DNA from: an uncultured Eubacteriales bacterium | GTDB taxonomy: Bacteria > Bacillota > Clostridia > Oscillospirales > Ruminococcaceae | Direction of reading: 5' to 3' | DNA length: 9,829 nt | Assembly: GCA_900318545.1 (NCBI GenBank) | Contig: ONLC01000142.1 | Coordinates: 1-9,829 of the forward strand | Shown here: positions 5,643-9,829 of the stretch, one piece after another | Layout of the letters: every line of letters begins with the position of its first letter | Position numbering within the stretch: the first letter of the stretch is position 1 | Translations under genes and position numbers: made by a program | Notes under the pieces: model-generated | What the model saw: the letters and a program-made list of their open reading frames with translations, nothing else | The model's database searches: none | What the model was told of the DNA's origin: nothing

Positions 5643-5948
5643 TTAGCCTCCGGGGAGTGTTTGTACATAGACCTCTTTTGCAGTACCGTTATTGTCGAAC
5701 TTTATCCAGTAGTACTGCGGCTGATGGCTTGGCATAACAGGGGAGTCATCATCACCGATAAAGTAGCCCTTTGTACTGCCGTATTCTCTGTCAAAGCTGC
5801 CGTACTTTGCTTTTATTTCCTCGGCAGAGCTGCCAAGCACCGTCCAGTCATTAAAGCGAAGAGAAGTCCTGTGCGAGATGAACCAGAGCACCGCACATAT
5901 CAGTATAAGTGCTGCTGCAAAGATCAGCAGAGCTTTTTTCCTTGTCAT
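5643..5948 (-). CDS. Small membrane-anchored protein of unknown function
   Basis: A 101-residue protein with one N-terminal membrane helix (about residues 6-24, KALLIFAAALILICAVLWF) after a positive MTRKK. This could also be an uncleaved signal anchor, leaving a domain of about 75 residues outside the cell. That domain reads FNDWTVLGSSAEEIKAKYGSFD, then GYFIGDDDSP, then YYWIKFDNNGTAKEVYV. The last part looks like a beta hairpin of the kind seen in small Gram-positive proteins that measure or bind at the envelope. I do not recognise a characterised family. Its ATG overlaps the tmcAL stop by four bases (ATGA), and its own stop is one base before the peptidase start. It is therefore translationally linked on both sides. 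A GGTGA site precedes it. A partner or chaperone role for the peptidase is possible from context only. Confidence 0.8.
   Translation of the reverse strand: MTRKKALLIFAAALILICAVLWFISHRTSLRFNDWTVLGSSAEEIKAKYGSFDREYGSTKGYFIGDDDSPVMPSHQPQYYWIKFDNNGTAKEVYVQTLPGG
5647..5651 (-). promoter_or_regulatory. Ribosome binding site made by the upstream gene's last codons
   Basis: On the minus strand GGAGG is formed by the two final Gly codons (GGA GGC) of the small membrane protein, then TAA, one A, and the ATG at 5641. This fixes the peptidase start at 5641 rather than 5668 and implies translational coupling. Confidence 0.8.
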
Positions 5949-7117
5949 TTCATCACCGTGATCTTTCGTGTGTATTCGTTTGAGACTATCCTTCCGCAGG
6001 AGAATATCTGCTGTATGCGTGAGGCCTGAATCATAAGCTCTGCTGAACGCTGTGCGAAATCAGACTGCTTTCTGAGCTCGCTCAGAGAGGTGCGGCAGTA
6101 AAGGCCGTTTTTCTTCTTTACCTCGGCAAGAATTCTTGTGCCTGTCTTGTTGATTGCAAGTATCCGCCCGAAGGGTATGCCGTCTATATCGCTTTTTCTG
6201 AGACCAAGAAGCAGTCCCAGCAGTATCCGCCTTACCTTTGCATAGCTCAGGCTCTTCGAGGCTATCGCCTTTGCAAACTCCTGACTTACAGGCAAATACA
6301 GATTGTTTTTCACTGACGTTCCTATAACAGAGCCCACCCTTGATGCAAGTGCTTCATCACCGTCGGGGAGCTGCAGCAGATGTTCAGAGTTGGCGGAAAG
6401 GACAGTATTTATGTAGACAAATTCATCAAAGCGTTTATAGTCCGTAGGTACAAGAGTGTGAAACTCATCGGGAATATATTTCAGAACCGAGGGGTCGGGG
6501 AACTTTTCTCTTATAAGCGATGCCGAGATAGAGTGCTCGTCAGCTTCACTGCTGTTGTGGCTCGCTCCCAGTCTTTCCACCGCCAGAAGTCTGATATTCG
6601 GCATATACTTTTTGGCTGCCCTTATATACTCGGCGGCAAGCATATCGTTTGGGTTTTGCAGCACCTCGCCTGCCTTTCCTGCGGCAGTGCTTACAGCCTT
6701 TGCATAGCCCATTCCCTGCGACATAAGCAAGCGCACCTCTTCGCTGTCGGAGAGCTCCTCAAGCTTGTCGGCAGCACGCCGCAGAAGTGTAAGCTTGCCC
6801 GTTTCGCTCCCGAAGGAGAGCATATTTATAACGCCCTCTCCAAGCTCGGAAAGCAGCCGTACAGCATACTCTGCAAATATCGGTGCCCCCGACACTGCAT
6901 ACTGCACGGGCAGCTCCAGAACAAGGTCTGCGCCGTTACGGACTGCGGCCTCTGCTCTGTCAAACTTTGAGAACAACGCAGGAAAGCCCCTTTGTACGCA
7001 GTCACCGCTCATAACCACGCAGACGGCATCTGCACCTTCCTCTCTGGTCTTTCTTATGTGATAGGCATGGCCTAAGTGAAAGGGGTCGTATTCAGCTATA
7101 ATACCTGCAACACGCAT
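5945..7117 (-). CDS. tmcAL: tRNA-Met cytidine acetate ligase TmcAL (YlbM)
   Basis: A 390-residue protein of the TmcAL family, near the usual 400. In B. subtilis TmcAL uses ATP to activate acetate and acetylates C34 of elongator tRNA-Met (ac4C), which sharpens AUG over AUA decoding. The nucleotidyltransferase-type N-terminus shows GIIAEYDPFHLGHAYHI (residues 5-21) with the ATP-binding H-x-G-H at 14-17. The family usually has Asn where this protein has Asp11. Other family blocks are SGDCVQRGFPA (37-47), LELPVQYAVSGA (67-78), NPNDMLAAEYIRA (155-167) and SISASLIREKF (196-206). The C-terminal part contains GRILAINKTGTRILAEVKKKN. The start is supported by GGAGGTGA, about 4-7 bases before the ATG. 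It heads a minus-strand operon and is divergent from ackA through a shared promoter region. Confidence 0.93.
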   Translation of the reverse strand: MRVAGIIAEYDPFHLGHAYHIRKTREEGADAVCVVMSGDCVQRGFPALFSKFDRAEAAVRNGADLVLELPVQYAVSGAPIFAEYAVRLLSELGEGVINMLSFGSETGKLTLLRRAADKLEELSDSEEVRLLMSQGMGYAKAVSTAAGKAGEVLQNPNDMLAAEYIRAAKKYMPNIRLLAVERLGASHNSSEADEHSISASLIREKFPDPSVLKYIPDEFHTLVPTDYKRFDEFVYINTVLSANSEHLLQLPDGDEALASRVGSVIGTSVKNNLYLPVSQEFAKAIASKSLSYAKVRRILLGLLLGLRKSDIDGIPFGRILAINKTGTRILAEVKKKNGLYCRTSLSELRKQSDFAQRSAELMIQASRIQQIFSCGRIVSNEYTRKITVMK

Positions 7118-7178
7118 GGGCTCACCTCCAAAAAGAGCAGGATAATTCTGTGCAAAATGTAAAAAAAATTAAAAGGTC

Positions 7179-7207
7179 TTGAAATTGTGTAAGTTTACTG
7201 TTATACT
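7179..7207 (+). promoter_or_regulatory. Promoter of ackA, plus-strand half of a divergent pair
   Basis: TTGAAA (7179-7184), a 17-bp spacer and TATACT (7202-7207) preceded by TG (7199-7200), giving an extended -10. Transcription should start near 7214, leaving a leader of about 66 bases with GAGGAG (7262-7267). That site is 12 bases before the ATG, which is longer than usual. Confidence 0.82.
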
Positions 7208-7210
7208 AAT

Positions 7211-7239
7211 AGTATATGACATTTTGTCCGTCAAGTCAA
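7211..7239 (-). promoter_or_regulatory. Promoter of the tmcAL operon, minus-strand half of the divergent pair
   Basis: Read on the minus strand: TTGACT (7239 to 7234), a 17-bp spacer, and TATACT (7216 to 7211). The -10 is the mirror copy of the ackA -10. Together they form the 15-bp palindrome TATACTA-A-TAGTATA (7202-7216). Transcription should start near 7204 and run left to the tmcAL ATG at 7117. Confidence 0.72.
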
Positions 7240-7246
7240 GCGGACA
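7225..7246. repeat. Inverted repeat over the tmcAL -35, possible operator
   Basis: TGTCCG (7225-7230) and CGGACA (7241-7246) flank TCAAGTCAAG, itself a tandem repeat of TCAAG. The repeat encloses the minus-strand -35 and lies in the early transcribed region of ackA. A regulator bound here could affect both genes. Alternatively it folds as a hairpin in the ackA leader. Confidence 0.5.
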
Positions 7247-7279
7247 GGTCAAATAATCTGAGAGGAGAATATTCCCAAT

Positions 7280-8473
7280 ATGAAAATTCTTGTTGTAAAC
7301 GCAGGCTCGTCCTCGCTGAAGTATCAGCTTCTTGATATGACTGATGAGAGCGTTATCGCAAAGGGCAACGCTGACAGAATAGGCGTTGACGGTCACATAA
7401 GCGCAAAGACAGGTGACGGCAGAAAGCTTGAGGCTGACTGCAATTTCCCTACCCACACTGAGGCCTTTGAAAAGCTCGTTGAGGTGCTCACCACAGGTGA
7501 TACAAAGGTTATCGACTCTATGTCCGAGATCGCAGCTGTCGGTCACAGAATAGTGCAGGGTGCTGAGGTGTTCAAGGAGACCTGCATGGTAACTGACGAG
7601 GTCATTGACCAGATCGACGGTCTTGCTGAGCTTGCACCTGTACATAATCATCCTCATGCACTGGCACTGAGAGCCTGCAAGGAGGTACTCCCCGAGGGTA
7701 CACCTCAGGTTGTTGTATTTGATACAGCCTTCCATTCCACAATGCCGAGAAAGGCTTATTTGTTCGGTCTGCCTTATGACTGCTACAAGGATCTGCACGT
7801 AAGAAAGTATGGCTTCCACGGCACATCTCACAGGTTTGTATCTGCAAAGCTTGCTGAGCTTATGGGCAAGGATATAAAGGATCTGAAGATAGTTTCCTGC
7901 CACCTTGGAAACGGCTCGTCCATCACTGCTGTTGACGGAGGAAAGAGCGTTGATACCACAATGGGCTTTACTCCTCTTGACGGTCTTATCATGGGAACTC
8001 GCTGCGGTGCAGTTGACCCCTCGGCAATACTGTTCGTTATGAAGAAGCTCGGTCTCAGCCCCGATGAGATGACAGCTTACACAAATAAGAAGTCAGGCTT
8101 CCTCGGTCTTTCGGGTATCAGCTCTGACAACAGAGATATCCAGAAGGCAGCTCTTGAGGGCGACGAGAGAGCACAGGCTACCTGCGAGATGCTCGCATAC
8201 CAGATCAAGAAGTACATCGGTGCTTTCGCTGCTGCTATGAACGGCGTTGACGCAGTTATCTTCACAGGCGGTATCGGAGAGAACGCTCCCGAGGTAAGGC
8301 GTGATGCTCTTACAGACGCTGACTGGCTCGGCATCAAGCTTGACCCTGAGGCTAACAAGTCCAGAGGCGAGATCAAGAAGATCTCCGCACCCGACTCCAA
8401 GGTTGAGGTATGGGTAGTACCTACAAATGAGGAGCTTCTTATCGCAAGAGATACACTTGCAATGGTAAAGTAA
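7280..8473 (+). CDS. ackA: Acetate kinase
   Basis: A complete 397-residue acetate kinase of the ASKHA fold, normal length. In fermenting anaerobes it converts acetyl phosphate and ADP to acetate and ATP in the cytoplasm, the last step of the Pta-Ack pathway. The key residues known from the Methanosarcina enzyme are all present at nearly the same numbers. They include Asn7, Ser10 and Ser12 (NAGSSSLKYQL), Arg90 (GHRIVQGAE) and His122 (APVHNHP). Asp148 (FDTAFH), His180 (YGFHGTSH), His208 (CHLGNGSS), Arg241 (GTRCGAVDP) and Glu384 (TNEE) complete the set. The ATP-binding FTGGIGENAPEVR is at 328-340. The start follows GAGGAG at a long spacing of 12. The usual partner pta is not adjacent on either side. 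It is closed by a strong terminator and divergent from tmcAL, whose product consumes acetate. Confidence 0.98.
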   Translation: MKILVVNAGSSSLKYQLLDMTDESVIAKGNADRIGVDGHISAKTGDGRKLEADCNFPTHTEAFEKLVEVLTTGDTKVIDSMSEIAAVGHRIVQGAEVFKETCMVTDEVIDQIDGLAELAPVHNHPHALALRACKEVLPEGTPQVVVFDTAFHSTMPRKAYLFGLPYDCYKDLHVRKYGFHGTSHRFVSAKLAELMGKDIKDLKIVSCHLGNGSSITAVDGGKSVDTTMGFTPLDGLIMGTRCGAVDPSAILFVMKKLGLSPDEMTAYTNKKSGFLGLSGISSDNRDIQKAALEGDERAQATCEMLAYQIKKYIGAFAAAMNGVDAVIFTGGIGENAPEVRRDALTDADWLGIKLDPEANKSRGEIKKISAPDSKVEVWVVPTNEELLIARDTLAMVK

Positions 8474-8484
8474 AACAATGATTT

Positions 8485-8512
8485 AAGCCCCGACTTGTTC
8501 GGGGCTTTTTTT
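8485..8512 (+). terminator. Terminator of ackA
   Basis: AAGCCCCGA (8485-8493) pairs perfectly with TCGGGGCTT (8499-8507) around CTTGT, followed by an unbroken T-run to 8512. It lies in the 63-base gap between the convergent ackA and mnmE and may also slow mnmE transcripts on the other strand. Confidence 0.95.
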
Positions 8513-8536
8513 ATGCAGTTTTTTTGGGGACGTTTT

Positions 8537-9829
8537 TTATTTTCCTACACAAAAGCGTGAGAATACCTCATCAACTACGGCTTCGGTCGCTTTCTCGCCT
8601 GTGAGCTCCAGCAACTCATCGGCAGCGGCACTGATAAGAACAGTCACGGCATCGAAGGTCTCGCCTGCTGCAAGGGCTTCCTCGGCGGTACGGATATGCT
8701 CATAGGCTCGCCTTACGCAGTCCTTCTGACGCTCATTTGCAAAGACCGTACTGTCGGGGTCAAACTGCCCCACAGGGAAAAGCTTTGCTACCTCTTCACG
8801 GATAAGCTCACGGCAGTCCTCGGTCTTGGCTGATACCGAAATAAGGCTTTCAAAGCCTTCAAACTCACTCTCTATCCTGCTGCCGAGGTCAGTCTTGTTG
8901 AGTATCACTATCACCCTCTTGCCCGAGCCTTTCAGAAGCTCTATCAGCTCTATGTCCTCATCGGACAGAGTGTCCGAGCTGTCAAACACCGCAAGAATGA
9001 GCATAGCCCTGTCTATACGCTTTTTTGCAAGCTCCACGCCTATTGCCTCGACCTGATCCGAAGCCGTTCTTATGCCTGCGGTATCGCTGAGCCTTAGAGT
9101 ATACTCCCCAAGGGTCGCTGTTTCCTCGATAACATCACGGGTAGTGCCTGCAATGTCAGTAACTATAGAACGGTCATACCCGAGGAGCAGATTCATAAGC
9201 GTTGACTTTCCTACATTGGGCTTGCCGACTATGGCTGTGTCAATACCGCTTTTTAGTATCATTCCGCTGTCATAGTCACGAAGAAGCTTTGAAAGCTCCC
9301 TGTCAGCATCTGAAAGAGCCTTTTTTAAGCTGTCCTCGGTAACGGCAGGAATATCATCATCGGGATAATCAACCCATGCCGCAAGAGATGCAAGCTCTTC
9401 CACAAGGCTGTCCCTTATCGCAGTTATCTGAGCGAACAGCCTGCCCGAGCGTGTCAGGTTTGCTGAGGACAGTGCGTAGTCGCCCTCAGCAGAGATTATG
9501 TCCATAACCGCCTCTGCCTGAGTAAGGGAGAGCTTGCCGTTCAGGAAAGCACGCTTAGTAAATTCACCCCTGTCAGCGAGCCTTGCTCCGCATTCAAGGC
9601 AGAGCCTCAGCACCTTTTTGGTGACGAAAACTCCGCCGTGACAGCTTATTTCGCAAACGTCCTCGCCCGTGTAGGAGCGTGGTGCTCTGAACACAGTGAG
9701 CACACCCTCATCTACAGCTCTTCCGCTTTCGGGCTCGACTATTTTACCGTAAGCACAGGTGTAGCCTGCCATATCGGACACGCTTTCACAGCTGAGGGGT
9801 CTGAATATCCTCTCGGCAATTGACAGTGC
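8537..9829 (-). CDS. mnmE: tRNA modification GTPase MnmE, N-terminus beyond the window
   Basis: There are 430 codons visible, and the frame is open to the right edge, beginning ALSIAERIFRPLSCESVSDM. The GTG at 9781 is therefore not the start, and roughly 25 residues are missing. MnmE with MnmG installs the aminomethyl or carboxymethylaminomethyl group on wobble U34 of certain tRNAs, using tetrahydrofolate, FAD and GTP. The N-terminal folate-binding domain contains SYTGEDVCEISCHGG and RGEFTKRAFLNGKLSLTQAEAV. After a helical region the GTPase domain shows G1 GKPNVGKS (visible residues 202-209), G2 AGTTRD, G3 DTAG (249-252), G4 NKTD (311-314) and G5 SAKT. The C-terminus ends FCVGK, matching the family's C-x-G-K motif whose Cys is needed for activity. 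mnmG, usually next downstream, is absent; ackA converges there instead. Confidence 0.97.
   Translation of the reverse strand, partial: ALSIAERIFRPLSCESVSDMAGYTCAYGKIVEPESGRAVDEGVLTVFRAPRSYTGEDVCEISCHGGVFVTKKVLRLCLECGARLADRGEFTKRAFLNGKLSLTQAEAVMDIISAEGDYALSSANLTRSGRLFAQITAIRDSLVEELASLAAWVDYPDDDIPAVTEDSLKKALSDADRELSKLLRDYDSGMILKSGIDTAIVGKPNVGKSTLMNLLLGYDRSIVTDIAGTTRDVIEETATLGEYTLRLSDTAGIRTASDQVEAIGVELAKKRIDRAMLILAVFDSSDTLSDEDIELIELLKGSGKRVIVILNKTDLGSRIESEFEGFESLISVSAKTEDCRELIREEVAKLFPVGQFDPDSTVFANERQKDCVRRAYEHIRTAEEALAAGETFDAVTVLISAAADELLELTGEKATEAVVDEVFSRFCVGK

Noticed and set aside
5642..5668. Upstream ATG at 5668 as the peptidase start
   Set aside because: It would overlap the previous gene by 26 bases, has only a close AGAGG, and puts nine polar residues before the signal peptide. 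The 5641 start has GGAGG at 5 bases.
6380..6970. 196-residue plus-strand frame inside tmcAL
   Set aside because: It is antisense to conserved TmcAL blocks and has no convincing start signal or recognisable motif.
7169..7903. 244-residue open frame on the minus strand over the start of ackA
   Set aside because: It lies antisense to a clearly coding ackA, has a Cys/Leu-rich composition typical of shadow frames, and matches no family I know.
1..9829. CRISPR array, tRNA/rRNA genes, transposase or phage genes
   Set aside because: I saw no regularly spaced direct repeats, cloverleaf-like sequences or transposase, integrase or phage protein motifs in any frame.

Overview
The window looks like chromosomal core DNA from an anaerobic, low-to-mid GC member of the Clostridia. 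It resembles the fibre-degrading Ruminococcus/Oscillospiraceae group. The indications are the tail of a GH94-type cellobiose phosphorylase at the left edge, a lone class III-type prepilin, SpoVG, an acetate kinase, TmcAL (YlbM), and strong Shine-Dalgarno and sigma-A-type promoters. This placement is inferred from gene content and protein flavour, not from a marker-gene comparison. I see no insertion sequence, prophage, CRISPR array, tRNA or rRNA gene.

Layout. Bases 1-258 are the 3' end of the phosphorylase, closed by a terminator. An A+T-rich gap with a near-consensus promoter leads to a single secreted pseudopilin-like gene (549-1286), which has its own terminator. Next come two divergent genes: spoVG on the minus strand (1354-1617) and an unrecognised lipoprotein on the plus strand (1769-2395). 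From about 2436 there is a complete ribosomal stalk operon: an extended -10 promoter, an L10 leader RNA with an attenuator-like hairpin, rplJ (2649-3164), an intergenic hairpin pair, rplL (3253-3627) and a strong terminator. It is detached from its usual partners rplKA and rpoBC.

From 3677 to 7117 a tightly packed minus-strand operon reads tmcAL, then a small membrane-anchored protein, then a secreted papain-fold protein with lectin-like and GLUG-like segments. The first junction is an ATGA overlap. At the second, the ribosome binding site is formed by the final Gly-Gly codons of the upstream gene. The papain-fold protein has Gly in place of the usual catalytic Asn. ackA (7280-8473) is transcribed divergently from tmcAL. 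The two share a palindromic -10 region that can be read as TATACT on both strands, each with a correctly spaced -35. The right end is mnmE on the minus strand, running off the window and converging on ackA at a strong terminator.

How the genes fit together. AckA makes acetate and ATP. TmcAL activates acetate with ATP to acetylate the wobble cytidine of elongator tRNA-Met, and MnmE modifies wobble uridines, so two anticodon-modification genes flank ackA. The L10/L12 operon carries its own feedback-controlled leader. The most interesting structure is the apparent bidirectional ackA/tmcAL promoter. I found no clear evidence of a wholly new multi-gene system.
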